Shown here: positions 44,411 through 54,289 of the stretch, piece by piece | How positions within the stretch are numbered: position 1 is the stretch's first letter | Layout of the letters: each line of letters opens with the position of its first letter | Origin: Gambelia wislizenii | Taxonomy: Eukaryota; Chordata; Lepidosauria; Squamata; Crotaphytidae | Reading direction: 5' to 3' | Length of the DNA stretch: 64,000 nt | NCBI GenBank assembly: GCA_030847615.1 | Contig: JAUMIR010000012.1 | Span: 2,597,501 to 2,661,500, forward strand | Position numbers and translations under genes: made by a program | The notes under the pieces: generated by a model | Seen by the model: the letters and a program-made list of their open reading frames with translations, nothing else | What the model was told of the DNA's origin: nothing | Database searches by the model: none

Positions 44411-44769
44411 CTATTGGGCTACAATAACTAAAGAGAGCCTCCAGCATGAAAAACAGTCTACCTCTTGTACCTGCAGCCACTGCTGAGCACAGAGGGAAAG
44501 TAAAGGTGCTGCTTTTCACACCTGCCTAGTGTGTTTTCCTCCAACATTTGGCTGGGGACCAAGGGAAAGCTTATTGATTTATTTACCAATGGGGCCTGGC
44601 ATCAAAAATGATTAGCTGTTTGCTGTTCTAGTGAGCCAGCCATGCCCTCTTCCACAATACTCCATTCCGTTTTCCACAGGTCTGTTTGCCTCGTCTTGTC
44701 AGCATCCTGTGACCAGTAAGCACAGGCAGTTTTCATGGAGCAATTTTGGAGTTCAACCATCACTCCATA

Positions 44770-45125
44770 CCCACTAACTCTCCTGTTTTGTCACAGAGTC
44801 CTGATTAATCCTCTGCCATCCCACTTTCTCAGCTTCTTTTAGAGTGTCCTGGTTTCCCTCCCCTCCACCCACTTTCCCCCTTTGCCTGTGGCTTACTTCA
44901 GTTGCTGCAAAGTGAGTTCAAAGCACAAGAGTAGTTTGCACTCAGTTAACTCAGCATAGGGAAGGAAGAGGAGGGGACAGAATTGTCCCCCTTCCCTGTG
45001 GATGCAGGCAAAGGAAACCGCTGCAGCCTCTCCTAGCTTGTCTGTTCTTCCTCAAATTTTTGCCATTTTGACCAGACTCTAATGTTGCTTGGCCACTCAT
45101 GTCCTGTTTTTCATCTGCATACACT
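44770..45125 (+). repeat. Dispersed repeat, family D2, first of two tandem copies
   Basis: GAGTCCTGATTAATCCTCTG, TTACTTCAGTTGCTGCAAAG, GCTGCAGCCTCTCCTAGCTT and CATGTCCTGTTTTTCATCTG. The same order of blocks follows in the next copy. Confidence 0.75.
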
Positions 45126-45134
45126 CCTACACTT

Positions 45135-45456
45135 CCAATTTGGCCGTCCCAATTAATCTTCTGTCCCCCCACTTTTCAGTTTGTCCCAATTTCTCTCTCC
45201 TCCACTTGCTTTCCCCCTTTGTTCTCAGCTTACTTCAATTGCTGCAACTGAGCTTAAAGTGCAAAAGTACTCAATTAATGTATTAGGGGTGGGAGAGGAG
45301 AGATTTTTTTTGGGGGGGGAGTCGTGCCTTTCCCAGGAGGCTCAGGCCAAAGCAAACTGCTGCAGACTCTCCTAGCTTGTATGTTTTAACTCATTAATCA
45401 CTTTTGCCATCTTGACCACATTCCAATGTTTCCTGGACATACATGTCCTGGTTTTC
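45135..45456 (+). repeat. Dispersed repeat, family D2, second copy, split by an L1
   Basis: GTCCCAATTAATCTTCTGTC, TTACTTCAATTGCTGCAACT, GCAGACTCTCCTAGCTTGTA and ATGTCCTGGTTTTC. It resumes after the L1 at 46525 with TGGTTTTCATCTGTAAAATG. Confidence 0.8.
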
Positions 45457-46524
45457 TTTTTTTCTTTTTCTTTTTATTATTATGTTACCAGTAATATTAC
45501 TTGCTTTGTTACATTATTTTGTTATACAGCTTTTCAACCTGTCACATTCATTTTTCAACATAAAACAAAACCACAATATATAAAGTGCCTCCCCAATTAT
45601 TCAATCCAATCTAATAATGTCCTATGACAAATGTATAACCCTTAACTCCCCTTTATATATCTTTCTTCCTCCTTGAGGCATTTGAGATAAATTGATACCT
45701 GTGTTGTGCTAAATATTTATATATATTTTTGCTTACTTAATATTCCATTGCTACTGGTCTTACTCGACTTTTCTTTACATGATTTTTATATGAATCAGTC
45801 TTCTTGTTCAGATCTGTTCAGATCTACATCTGTTTTGGGAAACTAACTTACTCCTATATCATAATATTCCTTTCGCCTTTCCATAATTTTTTTATTGGAT
45901 CCCATTCTTTTTCTGTAACATTCAGGGGTTTATCCTGCAGTCTAGCTGTTAGTCTGTCTGCTTCTAAGGTGTCGTATAATTTAACATACCACTCTTCCAT
46001 GGTTGGAATGAGCCCTGGTGGCGCAGTGGTTAAATGCCAGGACTGCAAGCCAGCATGTCGCAAGTTCGATTCCAGCGGGCTCCAAGGTTCACTCAGCCTT
46101 CCATCCTTTCGTAGGTCGATAAAATGAGTACCCAGCTTGTGGGGGCAATTAGCTAACACACATTGGAAATGGCTTAATGCAGGGTAGATGTGTAAATTGC
46201 TATTGCTTAAAACAATTTGTAAGCTGCTCTGATAGCCTTGTGGCTGAAGAGCGGGGTATAAATAAATAAATAAATAAAATAAAAAAGAAAAATTCTCGAT
46301 TCTTTCCAATTTTTAGCAATCAATATTCTAGCTGATGTAATCATATATAAAGGGATCTTCCTCTTACTGTTTCTCCCTTCCAATTTCCCGTCAAATATTT
46401 TATCTGTCATGTTAAATAGATAGATCTTTGGTGCCATGGCATAATTTAAGCCCAAGATCTTATTGATCCTGATATGTACGTATATTCTTCCAATAGCTTT
46501 TTATCTTTGAGCATCTCCACCAGA
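45457..46524 (-). mobile_element. 5'-truncated L1 LINE with 8-bp target-site duplication
   Basis: The plus strand starts with a poly(T)-rich run, the reversed poly(A). The minus strand encodes L1 ORF2 C-terminal pieces KIPLYMITSARILIAKNWKE and TMEEWYVKLYDTLEADRLTA on either side of a nested SINE. TGGTTTTC flanks the element at 45449-45456 and 46525-46532. Confidence 0.9.
46005..46280 (+). mobile_element. Sauria SINE nested in L1
   Basis: GAGCCCTGGTGGCGCAGTGG head, CGCAAGTTCGATTCCAGCGG B-box region, conserved body, and tail GAGCGGGGTATAAATAAATA with TAAA repeats. It is complete and well preserved. Confidence 0.92.
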
Positions 46525-46574
46525 TGGTTTTCATCTGTAAAATGTTGGAGGGTATGTCATCCCCACCTGCTCCC

Positions 46575-46820
46575 TATATATTAGAGAGTCAGTGGGGTGT
46601 AATGGTTTGAAGCATTGGAGTATAACTCTGGACTCCAGGGTTTGAATCCCTGCTCAGCCATCAAAACCCACCAAGTAACCTTGGGCAAGTCACACACTCT
46701 CAGCCTCATGGGGAGGTAAAGGCAAAAGCTCCCCTGAACAAACCTTACCAAGAAAACCCCATGATAGGTTCACCCGAGGGTCGTCATCAGTCAGAAACAA
46801 CGTGAAGGCATAGAACAACA
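46575..46820 (+). mobile_element. tRNA-derived SINE (S1), complete
   Basis: CAGTGGGGTGTAATGGTTTG head, CAGGGTTTGAATCCC B-box, TTGGGCAAGTCACACACTCT body, and tail CAGAAACAACGTGAAGGCAT with AACAACAAGAACAA. Confidence 0.82.
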
Positions 46821-46839
46821 AGAACAATCCAATATATTC

Positions 46840-47075
46840 CTGCTGCAAACCTCAGGAAACCCTGTATGCACCAGCCTGGGTTTTAAGATTCTCAGGAGAC
46901 GGCTTTTGCTCGGTCCCACCAGTATCACAGGCATGTTTGTAAGGACATGGGAGAAGACCTCCTTGGTGGCTGCTCCGAGCCTATGGAATTCCCTCCTCCA
47001 TGGGAGATCATTACTACTATTCCACCTTTTCCCCAAAATTGGGAGTCAAGGCAGCTTACAATTTCAAACAAGAAC
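46840..47075 (+). mobile_element. L2-like LINE 3' fragment
   Basis: GCTCCGAGCCTATGGAATTC, CTCCTCCATGGGAGATCATT and AAAATTGGGAGTCAAGGCAG are consistent with an L2-type end, partly reversed. It is joined to the next element. Confidence 0.45.
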
Positions 47076-47081
47076 AATTAC

Positions 47082-47780
47082 GCCTCTCTGGCTTTTCTTC
47101 GCAAATGAAGATTCAGGAAGGACTCATCCCGCACTTTCTGCAAGCGCGCTGATGACTAAAAAGGCCAATCCGAGGTAAACAAGTCCGGTTGCAGAAAGCA
47201 CAGCAGAAGGTCTCCTTGGGTGATGTTTCCGGGTTGTGATTCTTTCTGCATTGTCGTTTCTCTTCAAGACTTGTTCGGCGTGAGTTCTCAAATAAGGCGG
47301 CAGCATTGTGGATAGTGCATCTCCATGCCTCCCGATGTGAGGCCAGGGCGGACCACTGTTGGTGATCAATTTGGCCGAGCCTGAGATGTTGTTTCAGGGA
47401 GTCCTTGTGTCGCTTTTTTGGAGCACCCCTCTTACGCTGACCCGTGGCGAATTCACCGTAGAGGACTATTTTTGGGAGGTGATGGTCCTCCATCCTAGAA
47501 ACGTGCCCTGCCCAGCACAGCTGTGTTCTCAATATCATGGCCTCAATGCTGGTGATCCCTGCTTGCTCAAGGACAGCAACATTTGTCACATAGTCAGTCC
47601 AGTGTATATTTAGGATTGTGCGTATACAGTGCTGATGAAAGCATTTGAGGAGTTGTAAGTGTTGGTGATAGGTGACCCATGTTTCAGACCCGTAAAGGAG
47701 AATAGACAGTAGAATGGCTCTATACACACTGATTTTTGTGCTTCGCCTCAGGTGTTTATTACTACAAAATGTGATCATTA
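47082..47780 (-). mobile_element. Family Z LINE 3' end, longest open copy
   Basis: About 221 codons are open on the minus strand, beginning MITFCSNKHLRRSTKISVYR. Then come AILLSILLYGSETWVTYHQH, ILNIHWTDYVTNVAVLEQAG, GLIDHQQW-type segments and the terminal C-x2-C-x12-H-x3-C finger. The lack of stops suggests a recent copy. Confidence 0.88.
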
Positions 47781-48049
47781 AAATGGAACAACAATAATAT
47801 ATTTATTTGTTACTCACGTCTCTCCATGGATCAAACTATTCAGAATAAATTAAAACAATTTTAAAAGATGAAAAGCAATGAAAAACAGTTGAGTTTCAAG
47901 CAATACAACACCCTCTTCAAAGCCTGTTTTTTTTTTTTTTTAAACTTTTCTGTTTTAAAAGCCTCTTGGAATAAAATAGTCTTTGCCTGCCAACAGAAGG
48001 ACAGAGGGAAGGAGCCATTCTGGCTTCCCTGGAAAGGCAGTCTCTACCA

Positions 48050-48225
48050 CAAGGTTTTCTTGGTAAGATTTTCTTCAGAGGAGGTTTGCCTTTGCCTTCC
48101 TCGGAGACTGAGAGAGTGAGACTTGCCCAAGGTCACCCAATGGGTTTCCACGGCCAAGCAGGGATTTGAATCCTGGTCTCTAGAGTCTTAATACAATGCT
48201 GAAACCATTACACCATATTGGGGTA
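48050..48225 (-). mobile_element. tRNA-derived SINE (S1)
   Basis: GGTTTTCTTGGTAAGATTTT, GGTCACCCAATGGGTTTCCA, GATTTGAATCCTGGTCTC and CCATTACACCATATTGG, in reverse. It lies 120 bp before FAM83G exon 3. Confidence 0.75.
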
Positions 48226-48345
48226 TACATTAAATAATGGGAATGAAGGAAAACATCATTTAGTGGAGGGAGGCAGAGTTTTTGTTTGGAGGGGAATTCC
48301 CATTTGGTTCCTTCTCACTCCTTTGCTTTTGTTTCGCCATTGCAG

Positions 48346-48470
48346 AATCTCAGAGTCCGGACAACCGGAGGGACAGAGTTTTTCACCCGCTCATCCACGA
48401 GATTCAAGGGCGCCTTAGCTCAGAAGTTCATGTTTGTGGATGGTGACAAAGCCACGTGTGGGTCCTACAG
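48346..48470 (+). CDS. FAM83G: FAM83G (PAWS1) third coding exon
   Basis: This 125-nt exon (phase 0-2) has acceptor CCATTGCAG|AATCTC and donor TCCTACAG|GTACAT. It encodes NLRVRTTGGTEFFTRSSTRF followed by KGALAQKFMFVDGDKATCGS and Y, plus two bases of a Ser codon finished in the next exon. The motif FVDGDKATCGSY is the degenerate equivalent of a phospholipase D active-site region. Asp248 here lines up with human Asp262, which I recall is needed for casein kinase 1 alpha binding; the 14-residue offset matches the shorter linker in exon 1. Confidence 0.95.
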
Positions 48471-49215
48471 GTACATGCCTTCCTAAGCCACCATCTTTTG
48501 GAGACAAAAGAGAATTGGCTCCCTTGCTCCCCAGGCCCATTAAAGAGTCCAGTGAAAGCTGAAAACTTGCGTTACTTCTGCCACAGATGTTAAGCAAGCA
48601 GAGGAGGGAATTTGCATAACCTTTTGGGGGGAGATACTTGTGTTTTGCTTTTATATTGGTTTGTAGGTTTTCATAGATCTTTTAATGCTTGACACAAAAC
48701 TCTGAGCAACTTAAACGTTTGTATGACTTCTGCAGCAGACATTGATCCAGCAAATGAGAGAATTTGCACAACCTTTTCAAATTCATAGGATCTTTCCCAC
48801 CCACCCCATGCTTTTACATTGGGTTGCAAGGTTTACTAGATCTTAATTCCTTGCTAAAGAGCTCAGTGCAAACTAAAAGTTTGCATTGCTTCGGCGTTAA
48901 TCCAGCAAATGAGAGAATGTGCATGACTTTTTTTTTATTCATGGGATCAGAGTTTGTTTGTTTATTTCCTTCTGCAGGATTATGCTTATATATTGGTTTG
49001 CAGGTTGAGTAGATCTTTTAACTGATGATGATATTGGTGGTGTTGATATTTATTTATATACCACCTTTTTAACAGTCAAGGCAGCTTACAAAAGTTAAAA
49101 CAGGTACAGATTTTTAACTATTACATCATACAAAAAGATAGAAATATGCACTCTCAATAGAGTTAAATGCAGTTTTTAAAAAGTGGGCCAGTATTCTATA
49201 TCAGCTACTTAGGGC
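48471..49215. other. FAM83G intron 3 with diverged tandem echo
   Basis: Segments such as ATTTGCATAACCTTTTGGGG, ATTTGCACAACCTTTTCAAA and GTGCATGACTTTTTTTTTAT recur every 130-180 bp between 48545 and 49020, together with AATCCAGCAAATGAGAGAAT. A related copy is near 49900-49980. An old tandem duplication is likely. Confidence 0.55.
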
Positions 49216-49219
49216 AGGT

Positions 49220-49460
49220 TCATCCAGACTAATTGCAAAGTCCCAAATTTTGTTCCTGTTTCCCCCCCAATGTTATACTGGGTTAAAGTAAATCAAACTG
49301 GGGAACTGCTATAAAAAGTCTCTGATCATATCAGGAGCAGACATAAAATATTCTTGGATAAACAAAATGTGTATGGATCTCCAAACTAAAATGGGAAAGA
49401 GCAGGGATGAAATCTGGGACTTTCTGGACTTTTTATTCAGTCTGGATGCGCCCTAAGTAA
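49220..49460. repeat. Foldback repeat, family F3
   Basis: CAGGTTCATCCAGACTAATT on the left and TTCAGTCTGGATGCGCCCTA on the right are inverted ends. Inside are AAAAGTCTCTGATCATATCA and GATCTCCAAACTAAAATGGG. Sisters are at 52740, 58416 and 60848. Confidence 0.65.
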
Positions 49461-49639
49461 CTTCTCTTGGCCTAGCCCACCCTTAATCTTATCGAAACAT
49501 CATTCATCTGTGGTCATGGCAATAGTGCCACAATTGTGACTAAGCAGCGATCACGAACCGTGAACATTTATAGAGAATTAAATCTAGGCGACTGTTCCAC
49601 GTTCATGATTGCTTAACTAAACAACACTGAAGACTTAAA

Positions 49640-49840
49640 ACAGGTTGACAGGACTTTAACTGCTATGGTCTGATGCTATGGAATTCTGGGATTTGTAGTT
49701 TCATGAGATAGTAAGCCTTCTCTGTCAGAGGGCTCTGGTGCTGCAACAAACTACAAATCCCAGGACTTCCTAGGATGGAGCCATGGCAGTTAAAGTGGTG
49801 TCAAACTGCTTTAAAGCTGCAGTGTGGCTACAGCCTATGT
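49640..49840. repeat. Foldback repeat, family F1
   Basis: ATGCTATGGAATTCTGGGAT...TGTAGTTTCATGAG and AAACTACAAATCCCAGGACT...GTGTCAAACTGCTTTAAA form the arms. It lies 310 bp before FAM83G exon 4. Confidence 0.75.
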
Positions 49841-50150
49841 CAACACTGGACTGAGTAGCTGATGCAGAATGCTGCCCATGCCTAATAAAGAGTTCAGTGC
49901 AACCCCAAAGCTGGCATTATTTGTACACCAGACATTAATCCAGTGAATGCAAGGATTCTAATAATTTCTTTTTTGGGACTCACTAGACCTTTTCCCTCCC
50001 TTCTGCAAGAGTGTGCTTTAGAGTGAGCTGCATGTTTTAGTCAATCTTTTCCCATTTTTCTGCTTTATTTTAACCTTGAACAAAGGGATCAGCTGTTAGT
50101 CCTAAAGTAATGTGTGATTTTTCTCCCCGCTTCTCCGCACCCTGCTCCAG

Positions 50151-51596
50151 CTTCACCTGGTCTGCTGCCCGAACTGACCGAAACGTCATTTCAGTCCTCT
50201 CGGGACAGGTGGTGGAGGCCTTCGATAAGCAGTTCCAAGAATTGTACCTCATGTCTCGGGGGGTCAGCTTGAAATCCATCCCCATGGACGAAGAGCCCGA
50301 ACCGGAGCCCTTCACCCTCCCATCCATTGTGCCCGTGAACCAAGACAACAATGCCGTCATGAAGAAAATGGTCAACCCTAAATACGCCCTGGTCAAGGCC
50401 AAGAGCGCTGAGCAGATCGGAAACAGCAAAGCAAACAGTGACAAGAACCTCACTCAACAGCAAAAGGCAGAAGCCAAGAATAAAGCCATCCCGGAAGGCC
50501 GAGTGTCCGAGCGGCCCAACGACACCCTAGAAATGGTTCCACCCATCCATCCAGGGCTCCTGAACTTGGAGAAAGCCAACATGTTCGATTATTTGCCCAC
50601 TTGGGTTGAGCCTGACCCGGAACCCGGGAGTGAAATCTTGGGCTACATCAACATTATTGACCCCAAGATCAAAAACATTCAGCTCTCTCAAATGAACCGC
50701 ATCAAAGTGTGCGACGTATCCCAAGCCAACGCCCAACACAAGCAGATGCTCAGACAGAAGGCGCAAGAAACCAAAAGGAATCATGGCTGCCACACCACCC
50801 CTGGCACTCCCCACCAGCCAGATGGCCCCTCTTCCCGAGCCCCAAACCAAGAGGCCCCGACCCATCCTATGGACCACCCCGCCAGAAAGAATGGTGGGAC
50901 ACCGACGAATGGAGGAGAAACCTTTGCCACTTTGGCTAACAGTCAACACTTGAAGCAACGGTTGGATTCACAAAGTCAAGACCAAGCTGACCACAACAAT
51001 GCTGCTCCCCCCATCCCAAAACCAAGGACGGTCCCTGTGACAGACTTGATCTCTGTGAAGGGCATCCAGGAAGAACCTCAGGTAGAGGTTCACCAAATGC
51101 AGCAACTGGAGAGCAATGGTCCCAATAGGGTAGGAGACAGAGGAGGAACCCACGTTTCCGGGAACTGTCGCCAACTGAGCAGGCAGGAGGCTGTGACCCA
51201 GGACACAACAGCCTGCCCTGTGAATGGGGTTCAAGAGGAGGAGGAGGAGGAAGGAGAGGAGGAGGAGAAGGAAGACTATGCAGTGTTCAGCGGTCAAGGG
51301 AGTTTGTCCAGCAGCTCCGCCAACCATAGCTACCTCCATTCTGACACGTCCTCCATCTCGGACGAGTATTTTGAGGCGAGAGATTACCCCGGGCTTCTGC
51401 GGAGGACCAATTCTGACTTCCTACTCAACGGAGGCCTGGATCACCAGCGGCCCCCCTTGCAAAGGAAGCTGAGCGAGCCTCACGTGAGCCGGGGGACATT
51501 CGTCAGCCCCCTCGGGAGCCCCCAGCCCCCAATGAACTTGGCTCTGGAGGAAGCCAGGCAGAGGAGGAGGAAGAGCGATGGCGTGGAGGGGATGAG
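50151..51596 (+). CDS. FAM83G: FAM83G (PAWS1) fourth, large coding exon (C-terminal tail; last exon missing)
   Basis: This exon of about 1446 nt starts after CTGCTCCAG with the last base of Ser258. It encodes the end of DUF1669 (FTWSAARTDRNVISVLSGQV, then FDKQFQELYLMS). Phe282 aligns with human Phe296, a casein kinase 1 contact from memory. A long disordered tail follows: IPMDEEPEPEPF, NPKYALVKAKSAEQI, IHPGLLNLEKANMFDYLPTW, ILGYINIIDPKIKN and PIPKPRTVPVTDL. Next come an acidic run of about 14 residues near residue 620, SSISDEYFEARDY, RRTNSDFL, and RKLSEPHVSRGTFVSP. All are in the same order as in mammalian FAM83G. The best end is ATGAG|GTGCGT at 51596, leaving about 740 codons in total against 823 aa in human. 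A second donor at 51672 and a stop at 51679-51681 allow alternatives. The expected final C-terminal exon was not found. Confidence 0.92.
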
Positions 51597-51681
51597 GTGC
51601 GTTTTGGGAAGGGGACGTAACCCGCATGCTTTACCTGACGGCTACAATACCTGTCTGAGCAATGCTCCACAGGTAGGATGA
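51597..51681 (+). other. Alternative FAM83G exon-4 extension with second donor and stop
   Basis: The FAM83G reading frame stays open past the 51596 donor for 27 more codons to TGA at 51679-51681. A second donor-like site, CCACAG|GTAGGA, lies at 51672/51673 in phase 0. Using neither donor would give a 767-aa protein with a C-terminus unlike mammalian FAM83G. The extra residues do not resemble the mammalian tail as I recall it, so I treat this as probable intron. Confidence 0.35.
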
Positions 51682-52735
51682 TCTGTTGTAACTTTTTCTA
51701 TGTAATAGTTATTGATTTTGGTTCTCTGGAAGCAAGCAAGCAGAGCTGTGCCATAAAGAAGGCCTAGGGCAAATCAGGAGACATTATAGCTGTGATGAGC
51801 ACATAGTATCATTTGTATTTTTCACTGAATGACTACTCCCTGTGGACTGTGAAGCGGAGACGGCCATTCCAACGGGTATTTAAAATTACACCTGTCTTCC
51901 TGCACTCTTTAGATAATTGTAACATTAAACACTGAAGGGTAGTTCCTATGTATCAGATAGCAATAATCTCTTAATTGCTCCGAATATGTGACTCAGTCCA
52001 GGCTTACAAATTAGTTTATCAAAATGTAAACAGTCCACAAAAATGTATCACATTGTGTCTGTGCTTATTTCTTTTAAGTGTTTTGGGGAGCAAACTGAAA
52101 AAACACCAACCCCCCCCTCCAGTTTACAAAGAAACACCCTTTTTCTAGTCACCTTGGAAGTGATTTATATTCACCATAGGCGATCAGAATTGCTTAGGCT
52201 AAATCACTGCTGTGGGGATCCACCCGAGATCACTGGCTCTTTCCATTTCAAGCTAATGTCCCTGAAAGGGCCAAACCAAAAGGGAATAAAAAGCAGCCAC
52301 ACACTGCTAAGCACATGATGCTAGAGTTGTATGAGGTTTTAAACCCATCCTGATGGATTTAGGCAATGAGTCTGTAAGAATTCGCCGAATTTGCCAATCA
52401 GCTCTTAATCAGCACTCACCACCTTTTTCCTGGCAAGACTACAGTATTATGCCTTTATCCTAATAGATACAAATTCACCATTTCTTGACACAGAGAAGAA
52501 ATCCTAGGGACTGCTTCACCTCTTGAATTTCTGCCTGCTTGCAAAATGTATTATCCTGAGTTCACAGACTTTTTTTTTTTTCCTGGGTATGTTCTCAACT
52601 TTGCATACAATCTCTGGTCCGTCATGGGTTTGCAAACAACCATGAAACCTCAGATGGAGTCTGTATTGTGTTGCTGATATTTTGCGCTATCAAGCATGCT
52701 AAGAACAAAAGTGAATAGAGAGCTACCTGAAAAGA
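51682..52735. other. FAM83G intron 4 (presumed), nothing recognised
   Basis: I searched this stretch for the expected FAM83G C-terminal exon and found none. No clear repeat is seen. Confidence 0.45.
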
Positions 52736-52739
52736 TGGA

Positions 52740-52980
52740 CTCCCAGTCAGAGCATCTAGATGGATGGAAAAGTCCCAGGTTTCTTGTTCTTTCCAGTTTT
52801 CTACCAGGTTTAAAATAAACCAACAAGGGTTGCTTCTAGAAAAAGTCTCTGATCATACTGGGAGCCGACAGAAAATGGGATAAGCAAAACGTGTACAGAT
52901 CTCCAACAAAAAATCAGCAAGAGCAGGAATAAAATCTGGGACTTTTTGGTCTTTTAAATCTGTCTGGATGCTCTCAGTAC
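52740..52980. repeat. Foldback repeat, family F3
   Basis: AAAAAGTCTCTGATCATACT, ACGTGTACAGATCTCCAACA and AATCTGTCTGGATGCTCTCA match the copy at 49220. Confidence 0.6.
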
Positions 52981-53064
52981 TGGGGTAGATTGACAAATGT
53001 ATTTATTATTTATTTCTTGGATTTCTATCCTACCTTTCTCCCAACATGGGAATCAAGACAGCTT

Positions 53065-53690
53065 AAAAATCAGAATTTGGAGATTTTGCTCCTTTTGGGA
53101 CTACAGTTTCCAGAATCCTGTATCCAGCACGGCCAGCAGTTTGTCCAAGCTCTGAGCCTGACTCGAGGTCATTTTTATAGCATTATGATTATAGCACAAT
53201 TATAACGCTATGATTCCCCTTTGTCTGTCATGGTTCCATCCTGTGGAATCCTGGGGTTTGTAGTTTAAGTAATTGGAATGATTGGACCGAAATACCCTAA
53301 AGGCGCCAGATGCCATATCAATTTGCAAAGCATGGGAAAAGGTGCCTTTTTGGACTACCAATCTCAGAATCCCCCAGCCAGCATAATTCTATAATCTGGA
53401 AGGACCCCCAGAGCAATATAGCTTCCTTTATTCTGTGTCTACTCCTAGCTGGAGGGGCCCTTTCAGACTATAAAATTATACCGCTACGATTCCACTTTAG
53501 CTGCCACGGCTGCACCCTGTGGTACCCTGGGATTTGTACTTTGGTGAGGCACTAGAACTCTCCAGCTGAGAATGCTAAATAACTCTCCCTAAACTTCAAA
53601 TTCCAGGATTCCATAAGATGATGCAGCCATGGCAATTAAAGTGGAATCATAATGCCATAATAATGTAGTGTGAAAGGGCTGCGGGGAAGC
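53065..53690. repeat. Cluster of hAT-type and family F1 foldback pieces
   Basis: 53065-53160 has GGGACTACAGTTTCCAGAAT. 53170-53275 and 53455-53690 are F1 (ACTATAAAATTATACCGCTA ... AAAGTGGAATCATAATGCCA). 53330-53400 is another ACTACCAATCTCAGAATCCC piece. Confidence 0.6.
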
Positions 53691-53714
53691 GGATCCGGAT
53701 TTTACTCTGAATTG

Positions 53715-53957
53715 CAGTGGGCCCTCGGTATCCGCTGGGGTTTGGTGCCAGGATCTCCCGTGGATACCAAAATCCGTGGGTGCTCAAGTCCCATTATATA
53801 CAGTGGCATAGTAAAATGGTGTCTGTTATATAAAATGGTGAACATTTTATATAATTTAAAATTAAAAGTGTGCTTTGGGGAATTAAAAAAAAATATTTTC
53901 AATCTGTGCTTGGTTGAACCAATGGATAAAAAATCCATGGATATGGAGGGCCAACTG
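53715..53957. mobile_element. Tigger-type MITE, divergent older copy
   Basis: CAGTGGGCCCTCGGTATCCG to GAGGGCCAACTG, followed by TA. The body AAAATCCGTGGGTGCTCAAG differs from the main family and is closer to the widespread vertebrate Tigger-type ends. Confidence 0.75.
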
Positions 53958-53964
53958 TATAAAT

Positions 53965-54100
53965 TTTAAATCCCAGAGGCTGAAGGTGTTGTGGGAAGAA
54001 TAGGGTCCAGCACCATGGAGTGATCCTTTAAAGTCTGGAATAAAACCCAGAGCGGAATTACCACATCTTGGGAAACCACCAGCCACCATCATTAGGATAG
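53965..54100. repeat. Foldback repeat, family F2, partial
   Basis: TAGGGTCCAGCACCATGGAG and AAGTCTGGAATAAAACCCAG identify the right half. Confidence 0.55.
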
Positions 54101-54289
54101 CTAAGGATTCGAGAAGGAAAGAGAATTCAGTGAATTATCAAAAAAGAAGTGCCATGAAAGAGGATGCTTGGCGCGACAACCTCAGTCCCTTTCCTCTGTC
54201 TTTCTCTCAACTCTCGAGTAGCCCTCCATAAACTACACCAGCCCTGTCGTGTTCGACAACTGCCAAGCAGATTAAAATTATTAACCTGT

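Noticed and set aside
50070..51627. Several long minus-strand open frames opposite FAM83G exon 4 (68-143 codons)
   Set aside because: They are shadows of the coding strand. The plus frame matches FAM83G throughout.
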